60,359 nt of DNA from the NCBI GenBank assembly GCA_013151315.1, contig JAADIN010000265.1:1-60359 (forward strand). The letters are read 5' to 3'. Shown here piece after piece: positions 8,498-18,191 of this stretch. This stretch comes from Planctomycetota bacterium. Lineage in GTDB: Bacteria; Planctomycetota; Planctomycetia; Pirellulales; Lacipirellulaceae. The notes below the pieces were generated by a model. The model searched no databases, was not told the DNA's origin, and saw only the letters and a program-made list of their open reading frames with translations. Made by a program: the position numbers and the translations under genes. Each line of letters begins with the position of its first letter. Within the stretch, counting starts at the first letter, position 1.

Positions 8498-11400
8498 GTG
8501 TTGAATAGGTCAACCATAAAAACTGGTCGCTGCCTCGGATTGGCAGTCTTCGTGATTCTAACATCTGCAATTGCGGTGTTAGCTGAAGAGAGAGGCTCGC
8601 AGCAGACCTCTGCGCCTGCGGTCTCGACTCGTGCCGAGGTAGACGGTTTGTTGGCACAAGTAAGATCGAAGATGGCCGCAGGTCGATTGACCGACGCCGA
8701 CGCGATACTGCGCCGCGCTGAATCTGCCGAAGTTCGTTATCCCGTGCTTCACTTCGGTGACACCCCCGCCAAGGTGCGCCACGAATTGGAAGCCTTGTCA
8801 AGAAAGCAAGGCATCGAAATCGGTGGCTTGCCATTACGAAATCCCCTTGCAGCCCTATTGCCAAAAACGAAGCCAGCAACGGTCGACCCCTTTGCCGCTT
8901 CCGGTAAGCTAGCCACCCAGCTGGCTCCTGCCCCGGCTCCTCAACCGCGATCGCCCATAAATCTTGCCTTGCCCTCTCCGTTAGGTACCCCCTCGGACAC
9001 CAAACTCTCGCCTCGTGAGTCGAGCGATCGTGCCCTCCTTGCTGCCCGTCAGGCCCTTGCTGTTGGCGATGCCGTCCGAGCGAGACGTCTTCTGGAAAAC
9101 GCCAGACTACAGCGCGTGACTTACTTGCCAACCGAGGAATCGCCAGAACGAATCGCCCAGGCCCTTGCCGAAATCGAGCAGCTTTTTTCCAACGAAGATA
9201 ACAGCCCCAGTTGGCGACAAGGTTACGCCAAGTTTTTGGTGGCTCAAGCCAGTGCGCTGGTCGAGTGGGGCGACTTCGAGACGGCAGAACGCGCCGCTTT
9301 TGAAGCGGTTGCGTTAAAAGCCGAACTCGGACCCAACGACACGACGCCGGCTGAGGTGCTCGGCCAAATAGAGAAACTGCGAGCGGAAGCCGCGCCCTAC
9401 CCGATGGCGCGGAGCATTCCAATTCCAAGAATGATACCTGACGCGAACGTGCAACCTGCCTGGGCAGCTTTGGTGCCCGATGCCGTACCGGTTGATCTGA
9501 CACTCCCCGCCGCCAACACGAGCCAGCCCCTTTCGCCTCGCCTCGCCCAAGCCAATTCTCAGCCCTCTCCGCTGCCGGTCCCCACCGAATTGCTACCCGA
9601 GTCGAACGACCCTTATGCACTCCTCGAACAGGGCGAAAGAGCGTTGCGAGCGGGAGACCGCAATCGTGCGTTACGCCAATTCCGCCTTGCTTACCAGCAA
9701 CGCGACCAACTCGATCTAGCGAGTCAGCAGCAACTGCAGGGCCACTTGCAGATGCTCTCGACAAGTCGGGAAGGGACAAACCGAGGAGGAGCCAATCGAG
9801 CGGGCACCAACCCGCGACCGAGAGGCTCGTCGATGTTGGATTCCGCGACCAACGGGCAAACGGTCGTCGCTCGCCAACTTTCCTCGGAAATCGGTCGACG
9901 CCAATCCGAAGCGTCTCAACTGCGCACTAGCGATCCCCAAGCCGCACTCGATCTCTTGCAAGAGGCCAGCGCGCTCGTTGCCAAGTCGGAACTCGACGAA
10001 AGCATGAAAAGCCAGCTGTCCCGACGAGTCGAACTAAGCATCGCCGAAGTCGAGCAATACATTAGCGATCACAGCGCAGAATTGGAACTCGACGAGGCCA
10101 ATCGGGCCGTCTTGGACGACATCGAACGTCAGCGGATGGTCAAAGGACAAGTACGCGACAAAATTGCTGAACTCGTCGACCAGTACAACACCTTGCGCGA
10201 CGAGCAACGCTATGCCGAGATGGAAGTGGTCGCCAAGCGCTTGTACGATATGGCTCCCGACGAGCCGGTGGCAAAGCTGACTTGGGCCAACGCAAAATTC
10301 ATTCGCCGCACGATGCTCAATCGGGAAATTGCCGATATGTCGGAGGCAGGCGTCGATGGCATCTTTCGCGGAATTCGCGAAGACGCGGCCGAAGGTCTAG
10401 TCCACGGAGATTCGCCCATTAGCTACGGCTCGTGGGCCGATCTCGTCAACGGCCGACGCGGATCGAGCGACTCCAACTCTCGCATGTCGCCTCGTGAGCT
10501 AGAGATTCAACGCAAACTGCGCACGCCAGTGCTCCCTCGTTACGACGACATGCCCCTTTCCTTGGTAATCGAAGGGCTTTCGAATCTGACGGGCGTGAAT
10601 ATCCATCTCGACCCGCGCGGCTTGGGCCAAGAGGGAGTCCGAAGCGATACGCCGGTCACCTTGAACTTGGGCCAAGAGATTTCGCTTGAGAGTGTGCTGA
10701 ATTTGATTCTCGAGCCGCTCCATTTGACCTACATGATCAAAGACGAGGTGCTCAAGGTTACGAGCGAGCAAATACGTGACGGCGATGTGATTACGAAAAC
10801 TTACAATGTTGCGGATTTGGTCATCCCGATTCCCAACTTCGTCCCCAATACCAACATGGGACTGCAAGGGCTGATCAACGATGCTTACGAAACGATCGCT
10901 GGCTCCAGGCAGAACGGCGTCGGAATGCCTGGCCCGGTCTCGGTCGTCGCGGGCAACCAAAACGGTTCCCAGTTAGAAGGAAATACCTTTGCCCAGCAAG
11001 TCGGGACGCCGAACTCGGGCGGGTCAACCTCGCCGTTGGCGGGTGGTCCGGGCGGACTCGGCGGAGCGGCTTCTGCCGACTTCGACTCGCTGATCGACCT
11101 AATTGTTTCGACGGTCGAATTCGATAGCTGGATGGAAAACGGCACCGGCGAGGGCGAAATCCGACCCTTCCCAACCAACTTGAGCCTTGTGATCAGCCAA
11201 ACGCAAAGCATCCACGAGAAAGTTGCCGACCTTTTGGAACAACTGCGCCGCCTGCAAGATCTGCAGGTAACCATCGAAGTCCGGTTCATTCGCTTGACCG
11301 ACAGTTTCTTTGAACGGATCGGCATCGATTTCGATTTCAATATTCAAGGAGCCGACGGAAACTTCTTGACTGCGACCGCCGACTCGCTAACCAACTCGGG

Positions 11401-12268
11401 GTCGAGCGCCACGGTAGGCCTAAGGTCCGATGGGACGACCGGCGACGGTCTGACTGGTCTGGTCGGTTTACCAAACTTTACGGTCGATCTCGACATCCCC
11501 TTCCGCCAAGGCAGTTTTGGTTTGACGCGTCCTCAGTTTGGAACTCCTCAAGACATTGGCCAGTTCGGCTTTGCGATTTTAAGCGATATCGAGGCCTTCT
11601 TCCTTATCAACGCTTCGCAGGGCGATTCTCGTGCCAATATCCTCAACGCGCCGAAGGTTACGCTCTTCAACGGACAACAAGCAATCATTGTCGATACTTC
11701 GTTCACGCCGTTTGTTATCAGCGTGATCCCGGTGGTCGGCGAGTTTGCGGCCGCTCAGCAACCGGTGATCGTGGTTCTCTCCGAAGGCACGACGATGACC
11801 GTCCAGGCCGTCGTTTCCGACGATCGTCGGTATGTCCGGCTGACCATCGTGCCTTTCTTCAGCCAAATTGGCGAAGTGACTACTTTTACGTTTGAAGGTT
11901 CGGAAACCACTTCCGCCTCGAGCGATACTACCGACCAGGACGACGACGGCAACGACGAAACCAATAATGCGTCGAACAACGTCACCCGAAGCGGCACAAC
12001 CGTCCAGTTGCCCACCTTTGAGGTAATTTCGGTCGCGACCACGGTCAGCGTCCCTGATGGCGGAACCGTGCTGCTTGGTGGTATCAAACGATTGCGAGAA
12101 GGACGTAACGAATTTGGTGTGCCGCTGCTGGGCAAGGTTCCTTACATCGATCGACTTTTTCGTAACGTGGGCATCGGCCGCGAGACCGACAGTCTCATGA
12201 TGATGGTGACTCCTCACATCATCATTCAAGAGGAAGAAGAAGAGCGACTCGGCATCGTTCCGGAGTAG
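8498..12268 (+). CDS. Very long planctomycete secretin (type II/III secretion superfamily)
   Basis: Outer-membrane channel-forming protein of 1256 aa, about twice the usual GspD length. Signal peptide (CLGLAVFVILTSAIAVLAEE) after a GTG start with AAAGGAG 5 nt upstream. Residues 30-600 are Ala-rich with several TPR-like segments (ALLEQGERALRAGDRNRALRQ). An STN/N-domain begins near 676 (YDDMPLSLVIEGLSNLTGVN). The C-terminal secretin homology domain (about 1020-1245) has NILNAPKVTLFNGQQA and the diagnostic VPDGGTVLLGGIKR followed by VPLLGKVPYIDRLFRN. The N-terminal extension is typical of planctomycetes. No other secretion-system genes are nearby, so the partner system is not identified. Confidence 0.93.
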   Translation: MLNRSTIKTGRCLGLAVFVILTSAIAVLAEERGSQQTSAPAVSTRAEVDGLLAQVRSKMAAGRLTDADAILRRAESAEVRYPVLHFGDTPAKVRHELEALSRKQGIEIGGLPLRNPLAALLPKTKPATVDPFAASGKLATQLAPAPAPQPRSPINLALPSPLGTPSDTKLSPRESSDRALLAARQALAVGDAVRARRLLENARLQRVTYLPTEESPERIAQALAEIEQLFSNEDNSPSWRQGYAKFLVAQASALVEWGDFETAERAAFEAVALKAELGPNDTTPAEVLGQIEKLRAEAAPYPMARSIPIPRMIPDANVQPAWAALVPDAVPVDLTLPAANTSQPLSPRLAQANSQPSPLPVPTELLPESNDPYALLEQGERALRAGDRNRALRQFRLAYQQRDQLDLASQQQLQGHLQMLSTSREGTNRGGANRAGTNPRPRGSSMLDSATNGQTVVARQLSSEIGRRQSEASQLRTSDPQAALDLLQEASALVAKSELDESMKSQLSRRVELSIAEVEQYISDHSAELELDEANRAVLDDIERQRMVKGQVRDKIAELVDQYNTLRDEQRYAEMEVVAKRLYDMAPDEPVAKLTWANAKFIRRTMLNREIADMSEAGVDGIFRGIREDAAEGLVHGDSPISYGSWADLVNGRRGSSDSNSRMSPRELEIQRKLRTPVLPRYDDMPLSLVIEGLSNLTGVNIHLDPRGLGQEGVRSDTPVTLNLGQEISLESVLNLILEPLHLTYMIKDEVLKVTSEQIRDGDVITKTYNVADLVIPIPNFVPNTNMGLQGLINDAYETIAGSRQNGVGMPGPVSVVAGNQNGSQLEGNTFAQQVGTPNSGGSTSPLAGGPGGLGGAASADFDSLIDLIVSTVEFDSWMENGTGEGEIRPFPTNLSLVISQTQSIHEKVADLLEQLRRLQDLQVTIEVRFIRLTDSFFERIGIDFDFNIQGADGNFLTATADSLTNSGSSATVGLRSDGTTGDGLTGLVGLPNFTVDLDIPFRQGSFGLTRPQFGTPQDIGQFGFAILSDIEAFFLINASQGDSRANILNAPKVTLFNGQQAIIVDTSFTPFVISVIPVVGEFAAAQQPVIVVLSEGTTMTVQAVVSDDRRYVRLTIVPFFSQIGEVTTFTFEGSETTSASSDTTDQDDDGNDETNNASNNVTRSGTTVQLPTFEVISVATTVSVPDGGTVLLGGIKRLREGRNEFGVPLLGKVPYIDRLFRNVGIGRETDSLMMMVTPHIIIQEEEEERLGIVPE

Positions 12269-12290
12269 CCGCCTGAGTGGGAGTCAAACT

Positions 12291-12704
12291 ATGAACGGTC
12301 GTTGGTTCCTTGTTGCCGCGGCGATACTCGCAGCCTCGGGAGTTGCATTGGGTGCCTACGCAGCCCACGGTCTTGCCGATCGGCTCGAGTCGCTTGGCTA
12401 CGTCGAAGATGCTTCCCAGCGAATCGCCTGGTTCGAGACGGGGGTTCGATATCAACTCTACCACGCCCTCGGGCTCATTCTGGTTACCCTCTTAGCTGCG
12501 AATGGATTCGGCACTTTTCGTTTTGCCTCCCTGGCTTTTTTGGCTGGCGTAGTCCTGTTTAGCGGTTCGCTTTATGCAATGTCTTTTGCTCCCGACCAGT
12601 GGAAAAAGCTCGGTGCGATCGTCCCGCTAGGTGGCCTCTCGTTTATCCTAGGGTGGATTGCTATTGCCTACGCAGCTTGGAATACATCGGAGAACCAAAA
12701 CTAA
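12291..12704 (+). CDS. DUF423 (YgdD-like) inner-membrane protein
   Basis: A 137-aa protein with four membrane segments. The N-terminus (AAAILAASGVALGAYAAHGL) and the segment ETGVRYQLYHALGLILV are typical of DUF423 proteins, followed by LFSGSLYAMSF. GGGAG lies 6 nt before the ATG, 22 nt after the secretin stop, so co-transcription is likely. A strong terminator follows. The family's biochemical role is unknown. Confidence 0.92.
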   Translation: MNGRWFLVAAAILAASGVALGAYAAHGLADRLESLGYVEDASQRIAWFETGVRYQLYHALGLILVTLLAANGFGTFRFASLAFLAGVVLFSGSLYAMSFAPDQWKKLGAIVPLGGLSFILGWIAIAYAAWNTSENQN

Positions 12705-12720
12705 TGCCTTTATCATGATC

Positions 12721-12753
12721 AAAAAGCCCAGGGATTTACTCCCTGGGCTTTTT
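12721..12753. terminator. Bidirectional rho-independent terminator
   Basis: Perfect stem AAGCCCAGGGA/TCCCTGGGCTT with A-run before and T-run after. It separates the convergent DUF423 gene and ECF sigma gene. Confidence 0.93.
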
Positions 12754-12768
12754 GTGATTCACACTCGA

Positions 12769-13347
12769 CTATGCCGGCTGCAAGTACTCAATCTCCTTAG
12801 CCAGCCGTTTTCTCGCGACATGCAGCCGCCGCTTGATCGTACCCACCGGTGCCTCAAAGTCGTCGCTCATCTCCAGCAGCGAACGGCCGTTGAAGTAAAA
12901 CGCCATCAACGTGCTACGATCCAAGCTCGCCAATCGGTCCAGCCCTTCGTGCAACTGAGATTTCCGCTCCTTGGCCAACAGCGATTCCAAAGGCGCTGGG
13001 TGGCGGGCATCGGCACGATCGATCGTGTGTGGCTCGACCGCAATCGTCGGCGGTCGACGGGTGCACCGGTTGATCGATTGCCTTGAGGCAATCGATCGTA
13101 ACCATCCTGGAAACGCTTTTGGCTCTTGCAATTGATAGAGCTTTTCGAAAGCCTTGATTAAGACTTCTTGCGTCACTTCCTGCGCCTCGGCATGATCGCG
13201 CAATCGCTGCCAGCAAACGAGATACACCATCCGTTCGAAGCGGCTAGCTAGTTCGCCAAAGGCTTTGTTCTCGCCCTGTTGGGCAGCGGCGACAAGCTCC
13301 TCGTTTGGAGCGTCTAAGTAGTTGGAACTCGATAAAATAGCAGGCAT
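12769..13347 (-). CDS. ECF-type RNA polymerase sigma factor
   Basis: A 192-aa sigma-70 family protein. Region 2 (about 20-95) contains FGELASRFERMVYLVCWQRL and EAQEVTQEVLIKAF. Region 4 (about 125-185) contains DRSTLMAFYFNGRSLLEMSD and the recognition helix VGTIKRRLHVARKRLAKEI. The chosen start MPAILSSSNYLD avoids a 33-residue hydrophobic upstream extension without family support. No adjacent anti-sigma factor is seen. Confidence 0.92.
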   Translation of the reverse strand: MPAILSSSNYLDAPNEELVAAAQQGENKAFGELASRFERMVYLVCWQRLRDHAEAQEVTQEVLIKAFEKLYQLQEPKAFPGWLRSIASRQSINRCTRRPPTIAVEPHTIDRADARHPAPLESLLAKERKSQLHEGLDRLASLDRSTLMAFYFNGRSLLEMSDDFEAPVGTIKRRLHVARKRLAKEIEYLQPA

Positions 13348-14002
13348 GATTTTCTCGAAAGATAGGCCGAACGGGCGGATGCCCCAATTCGACAGCAGCA
13401 AAATAACAAGGCGAGCGATGCGATTTGCGCAAAGAAAGGGGCGCAAGCGACGGGCAAAAACCGTGCTAAAAAGGGGAGGCGTTGTTAGGACCTAGAATCC
13501 CGTTTTCAGACGGAGGCGCGATGGCACGTAATAACGTGCCGACGCGTCGTCTGCTTTACCGTGGCAAAGCAGAGGGCCGGCTTCTTGCCGCACATCACAG
13601 CAAACGCATCGAGAAAATTGGCGCAGAGGGATCGCATAACTTCACCACGGACAATCAGCTGGATGCCTTGACGGACAATCGTGCTAAGAGTGGTCTGAAG
13701 ATTACGCATGGTACCCTCGCTGCGCTTCGCGCTGCCAAAGAGAAAAAAACCTGTCAAAAAAATACCGCGACAAAAAACGACGCGATCCAGCACTTCCAGT
13801 CTCCCAGCCACTTAGCTTCCGGTCAAGCGAAAACTGACCATCATGGCAGGCTGGGATCGCAAGTAACGCCCCCATGACCCTGATATCGACGGATAGGTTC
13901 GCACAAATTGCCAAAACATAGACATTCCTCGCCAATCTCGACCGCATGGAGGGGGGGGGCAGCCGAAGCCTGCGGAAGGTAAATTTCCGCCTGCTGATTG
14001 CC
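13348..14002. other. Interval with at most one weak small ORF
   Basis: A minus-strand frame at 13506-13709 (67 codons, starting MRNLQTTLSTIV) is the only candidate. It has two cysteines and basic composition but no family I recognise. The rest, including a run of ten G around 13951-13961, shows no gene. Confidence 0.35.
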
Positions 14003-15223
14003 TTATCGAGTCGCCTGCTCGGAGCTAGCGGATTTTTCTTCAATGCCCGAAGACTTCGTGTAGCTTTCAGGATCGTCCTTGAAGGCGAGCCGCTGTTCTG
14101 CTCCCGCGAACAAGAATAGCTGGCCTTGGTAGGTGACGGAGTGAAATATACTGCCGGGAACCTGCATGTTAGATTTCACGAGCGAAACAATGCAATCGCC
14201 TGCCAAGGCGGGTAGGTAGACGGTAGGGTTCTTGGTGAAGAGGGCCTTCTCGGTTTCTCCCGCGAACTGATAAACCTTGCCATCATAACTCATTTGGAGT
14301 CGAGAATCGCCTTCCTCCCAGGTGCCGTTGTCTCGAATTGAAACCGGGCAATAACCGGCCAGAGCAACTTTTGCGCCTGCGAGCCTACGCCCTGGGCTAG
14401 CGACGGTTTCTTTTCCTCCCTTACTGGAACTGCCTGCAGACATTTTCTTATCGCGAATTTTTGCCGACGTCATTTCCTGGCTGCTGGCCAGATCGTTTGA
14501 GGCAACGACTATTTCGGCACCATAACGTTCTAGGTCTGCGAGAAACTGCGTCTGCTGCTGAGTACCCAAAAAGAGGTAGCGCAGACCTCCAACTGTGACG
14601 ACGGTTTCGGGCAAACCTTGGACCCTCTGTTGTCGGTCGATTTTGCTAACAACACAGTTGCCTTGGTGAGCAAGATCAGCATCAACAAAACGCATGGGAT
14701 TTTCCCGAAACCGTTCTCGTTGCTCGGATCCGGCAAAGAAAAAGAGGCGCTGCCCGTGCTGCAAGCCGTAGTGGAGATCACCGACAGCCCGGTCGCCCGT
14801 CTCGGCAAAGGTCACGAGGCAATCGCCGCCCAAAGCTGGCGCGTAGCGCTGCGGGGCAGCAGCGAAAATTGCGCGCTGGCGAGCGTCGGAAAACCGATAC
14901 AGTTGCCCATCGAATAGCGCCTGGTGCTCGTCCTTGCCGGCAACCCATTGTTGATGATCGCGGAGGTCAATCGCCGAGAAGCCGAGGAGAGCCAGTGGGT
15001 AACGAGCTTTCTGACTTGTTGCCGGCAGAAACGGACTGGCCTCGACCAGATTGGGCTCGGCATAAATGCGAAGTCCCCCGGCTGGAGGATTCTCCGATCG
15101 TCGCATCGGTGCGGAACGTCGCCCACTTTCAGCGTATGCTGAGGTCGAAGGGGCCCAGGAATTCGCGCAGGCGAGCATCGAGGCTAGCCAAAAAAATCGG
15201 TGCCAATGCGATGAAGGGACCAT
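14003..15223 (-). CDS. Secreted protein with four YHS-like repeats
   Basis: A 406-aa exported protein. The start MVPSSHWHRFF gives a signal peptide (FFWLASMLACANSWAPSTSA). The mature part holds four copies of a YHS-like module: G(DN)C followed by a Trp/Gly turn, a short tyrosine-phenylalanine strand pair, then F...NP..Y.PALGGDC. Examples are AGYCPVSIRDNGTWEEGD with YQFAGETEKALFTKNP, and GNCVVSKIDRQQRVQG with YLFLGTQQQTQF. Each repeat has a cysteine at the start of the next module. YHS domains bind metals in other proteins. Extracytoplasmic metal or redox sensing is possible but unproven. It stands alone on this strand. Confidence 0.8.
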   Translation of the reverse strand: MVPSSHWHRFFWLASMLACANSWAPSTSAYAESGRRSAPMRRSENPPAGGLRIYAEPNLVEASPFLPATSQKARYPLALLGFSAIDLRDHQQWVAGKDEHQALFDGQLYRFSDARQRAIFAAAPQRYAPALGGDCLVTFAETGDRAVGDLHYGLQHGQRLFFFAGSEQRERFRENPMRFVDADLAHQGNCVVSKIDRQQRVQGLPETVVTVGGLRYLFLGTQQQTQFLADLERYGAEIVVASNDLASSQEMTSAKIRDKKMSAGSSSKGGKETVASPGRRLAGAKVALAGYCPVSIRDNGTWEEGDSRLQMSYDGKVYQFAGETEKALFTKNPTVYLPALAGDCIVSLVKSNMQVPGSIFHSVTYQGQLFLFAGAEQRLAFKDDPESYTKSSGIEEKSASSEQATR

Positions 15224-15710
15224 AGTGCAAGACGGTGCTTCGAGGATGCTAGGAGTCCAGGAAAGAATAGCGACTCCGCCTTGTAGCGCCGACAGCGATG
15301 GCTCGGATGAAAACGGGACTGCTAGCACAAGGAGGCTGAGAAAAGAGCCCGAAGAGACCTCGCTAGATAAAGATGTGCGGCCGGCGGCACAGCCACATGG
15401 CTATGCGGACCATGGACTGGGTTGGGGTTTGGGGGTCACCGCCAGCCACACAATCTAGATTTGGTTTGCCGATGCGTAGCAGTGTCTCACGTCGTAATGT
15501 CATGGTAGGCCGAAGCCAGGGTGCCCGTCTGTGAGATGCTTCACATAGCCAGAATTAGGCAAGTCTCAGCTCTTAACCAAGCTGCGAGGCAAGGACTTTG
15601 ACACCGCTTAATTTGTGAGCCGCAAGGCGCTAGCCTCGGGTTGCGAAGCGTAGCAGTATGCCCCCAGACCCGACGCTAGCGCGTTGCGGCTCACATCCAT
15701 AACCCCATTT
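15224..15710. other. Gene-free interval carrying a palindromic element
   Basis: Apart from the repeat at 15615-15694 no coding region or RNA gene is recognisable. Confidence 0.5.
15615..15694. repeat. GTGAGCC/GGCTCAC palindromic element, copy 2
   Basis: Left arm GTGAGCCGCAAGGCGCTAGC (15615 on) pairs with right arm GCTAGCGCGTTGCGGCTCAC (ending 15694). About 25-30 nt of loop contains TTGCGAAGCGTAGCA. Closely related to copies at 25694 and 27422. Confidence 0.9.
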
Positions 15711-17399
15711 TTAGACATGACCAAGCACTAGTTTCCTCCGGTGAGCCAAATGCCACTCCATCCCGAGGGCAAGCAGACAGGGGGCGAACTCCACCCAGGG
15801 CACGATGAAGAAAAAAAAGAATTCTCCGTTGTAGCTCGTGCCTAGCAGGGGAGGCTCTGGATAGTGGGCTGTGAGCCAAAACCGCAGGTAATACAACAAC
15901 GAGCAGGCCCCCACAACATGCCAAGTGCCGTAGCGAGCGAAAGGCAACAGGGGAACCACCCAACACCAATACCACGGGTTCTGCGTGGGACAAGTGAACC
16001 AGAACCAAGCGAGCGTGAGCATCGCAGCTCGGCACCACTCTTGGGGGTCTTGCTCTCCGGCTGCTCGCCAAGCAAGCCAGCAGGCAAGGAGGCCGAAGAC
16101 TCCGCCGGTGAGGGCTCGGGCGAGCAAAAACGACCAATCTGCCACGCCTTGCGACCACACATCGGGAACAAAAACAAACCATGGCCTTGCATGGGGATCG
16201 ACATCTGCCTGCGGGCGAAGATTTTCCAGCACCACCATGAAAATCAGATCATTCATCTCCCAGCGTTTGAAGAACTCTTTCAAGCCGGCGTTTGGGCTCG
16301 CAGTGTTTGGTGCCGGTTGGTTGGGCACAGGAAGATTCGGAACCGCCGAAATCTGGGGCGCCACTTGAACGTCGGATTGCTGACTCCTATTCGAGAGAAT
16401 CAAAGGGGTGAGGGTTCCCAAAGTAACGATCGCCGTCGCCGTCAGCCCGGCAGCCGTTGTAGATCCACCGCATCGCCGCCACCAAAGGGCAGTGAACCAC
16501 GGCAAAAGAATCACCGGATAGAGCTTGGCCCCGATCGCGAGTCCGAGAACTGACCCCGTGAGCGCAGGGCTCGATAGGGGCCTTGCTGTGCCTCGCCGTT
16601 CGACGGCAAGGCAGCCTCTCACCAGAAGCCAAATGGCGAGGCTCGTAAAAAAAATAGCAATCGAGTCAAGGTGTCCTCCGTTGGCAATCTCCTTAAGAAT
16701 CAGAGGGCACCATCCGTAAGCAAGACTCCATCCGAGATGAAGGCCCGTCTCTTGAAGCAAAGCGATGACTACGAACAGAGTAGCCATGTCAAACAGCAGC
16801 AGCACCAGCTTCATGATCACCATACGGGCGTGATTCGACGCCCCCTTGGGCGTGGCTTGGGCCGACAGGGCGAAAACGGCCTGGCTTACCAAGGGATAAG
16901 GCGTCGCCAAGCTGCCGTAGTGAATCCGCCCAAGGCTGTAGGCGAGTGAATCGCTGCGCGACTGCAACTCGATTAGTCGGCGGAGATCTTCGTCCGAATC
17001 ATCAGCCAACGCATAGGAGGCATCAAGCACCTGCTGGGGCGGATAACGATAGGGGCTAATCCCTTCGGCAAAGACGGCCCCGTCCCAAATGTAACGATAG
17101 ATGTCAATCTCGTGCATCGGAACCGACGGCAACAGGATCAAGCGAAACAAACAGGCTCCGCCAATGATTCCCGCAAGCAGATGCCTACTTGGAGACGATC
17201 GGACGGCTAATGCCAAGGCTCCCCAGTAGCAAAGAAATTCCAACCCAAAAAGAAACAGCATCCACAGCGTGGGCCTATCGCTGTTTGGCACGTCCTCAGT
17301 AAATTGCCAACTTAACCAGGTAAGCAAGACATAGCCGACCGCGCTGACAGCTCCCAGCCAACGAAATGCAGAATTCGGAATGCGGATAGCGGAATGCAC
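15711..17399 (-). CDS. GT-C membrane glycosyltransferase (DUF2029/GT87-like)
   Basis: Polytopic membrane protein of up to 562 aa with about ten hydrophobic segments. The first extracytoplasmic loop carries HEIDIYRYIWDGAVF, the acidic signature of polyprenyl-phosphate-dependent GT-C enzymes. A later GGHLDSIAIFF motif also fits. The GTG at 17399 lies 3 nt after the stop of the GT2 gene, so translation is coupled. A GT2 that makes a polyprenyl-phosphate sugar next to a GT-C that uses it is a coherent pathway (inference). The first 13 residues (HSAIRIPNSAFR) are read from an intergenic repeat, so the true start may be further in. Confidence 0.82.
   Translation of the reverse strand: MHSAIRIPNSAFRWLGAVSAVGYVLLTWLSWQFTEDVPNSDRPTLWMLFLFGLEFLCYWGALALAVRSSPSRHLLAGIIGGACLFRLILLPSVPMHEIDIYRYIWDGAVFAEGISPYRYPPQQVLDASYALADDSDEDLRRLIELQSRSDSLAYSLGRIHYGSLATPYPLVSQAVFALSAQATPKGASNHARMVIMKLVLLLFDMATLFVVIALLQETGLHLGWSLAYGWCPLILKEIANGGHLDSIAIFFTSLAIWLLVRGCLAVERRGTARPLSSPALTGSVLGLAIGAKLYPVILLPWFTALWWRRCGGSTTAAGLTATAIVTLGTLTPLILSNRSQQSDVQVAPQISAVPNLPVPNQPAPNTASPNAGLKEFFKRWEMNDLIFMVVLENLRPQADVDPHARPWFVFVPDVWSQGVADWSFLLARALTGGVFGLLACWLAWRAAGEQDPQEWCRAAMLTLAWFWFTCPTQNPWYWCWVVPLLPFARYGTWHVVGACSLLYYLRFWLTAHYPEPPLLGTSYNGEFFFFFIVPWVEFAPCLLALGMEWHLAHRRKLVLGHV
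17368..17397. repeat. GAATTCGGAATGCGG repeat at the GT-C start
   Basis: Related to the tandem unit at 1166-1193. It encodes residues 2-11 or so of the annotated GT-C protein. Confidence 0.75.
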
Positions 17400-17402
17400 G
17401 GC

Positions 17403-18170
17403 TCAAGCCCCTGGCTCTGGACTCTTGCCTCTGGACTCAGAACTCAGGCCATATTTGGCAATGGTGTAGAGGATCTTTGAACCTGCCAAAATCGTACCGC
17501 GCACCGTTCCGCTAATTTTGCTCGTCCCAACGCGCCTCCGGTAGCGGACGGGTACCTCAAGAGTACGTAGCCTTGCCTTGGTAGCCTTGATTTGCATCTC
17601 GATCGTCCAACCGAAATTGGTATCCGACATTTCTAGCCGGCAGAGCTCTACGTAACTGATCGCACGAAACGGCCCCAAGTCGGTGTAGTGGGCTCCAAAA
17701 AACAGACGCATGAGCCAGCAAGCCAGCCGATTGCCATAGAGACTCTGCGGCGGCATCGCCCCAGGCTCGCGCTCGCCTACGATTCTCGAACCCAAAACAA
17801 ACTCAGCCCGACCTTCAAAAATTGGTGCTACGAGTTCGGGAAGTTGCTCTGGATGATCACTGTAGTCGGCATCAAGAAACACGATCACCCGAGGTGCCGG
17901 CTTGCCGCGACCAATCCGTCGTTCTACTTCCGCGAGTCCTGCCAGACAGGCCGATCCATAGCCTCTCTGAGGCTGATCGACTACGATCGCTCCGGCTTCC
18001 AACGCGACCTCAGCCGTACGATCGGTCGATCCATTGTCAGCAACAATCACGCTTCCCACCTGCGGCAAATCCCGCAACACCAAGGGCAACGCATCTTGCT
18101 CGTTCAGGGCAGGAATCACGACCGTAACTTCAGCGAATTCGGAACGATCTTGATGGTTTTTGCTCCGCAT
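17403..18170 (-). CDS. Family 2 glycosyltransferase, polyprenyl-phosphate sugar synthase-like
   Basis: A 255-aa soluble GT-A enzyme. The N-terminus VTVVIPALNEQDALPLVL, the NDP-sugar site VADNGSTDRTAEVA, and FLDADYSDHPEQLPEL (metal-binding DxD at about residue 99) are all in place. GSRIVGEREPGAMPPQSLYGN follows the acceptor pattern of DPM1-like enzymes. No C-terminal membrane segment is present. It is upstream of and coupled to the GT-C gene. The ATG at 18168-18170 lies inside an intergenic repeat, so the start is uncertain by a few codons. Confidence 0.88.
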   Translation of the reverse strand: MRSKNHQDRSEFAEVTVVIPALNEQDALPLVLRDLPQVGSVIVADNGSTDRTAEVALEAGAIVVDQPQRGYGSACLAGLAEVERRIGRGKPAPRVIVFLDADYSDHPEQLPELVAPIFEGRAEFVLGSRIVGEREPGAMPPQSLYGNRLACWLMRLFFGAHYTDLGPFRAISYVELCRLEMSDTNFGWTIEMQIKATKARLRTLEVPVRYRRRVGTSKISGTVRGTILAGSKILYTIAKYGLSSESRGKSPEPGA

Positions 18171-18190
18171 TCCGCAATCCGAATTCCGTA
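18165..18190. repeat. CATTCCG/GAATTCCG repeat at the GT2 start
   Basis: Inverted copy of the 1166 and 17368 family, filling the gap between the DUF547 stop and the GT2 start and containing the GT2 ATG. Confidence 0.75.
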
Positions 18191-18191
18191 T

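Noticed and set aside
8376..9779. 467-codon minus-strand frame opposite the secretin gene
   Set aside because: Arg/Ser/Pro-rich shadow with no motif. The plus-strand secretin has clear domains.
13482..13877. 131-codon plus-strand frame
   Set aside because: Low-complexity basic sequence in an intergenic region with no ribosome-binding site or family.
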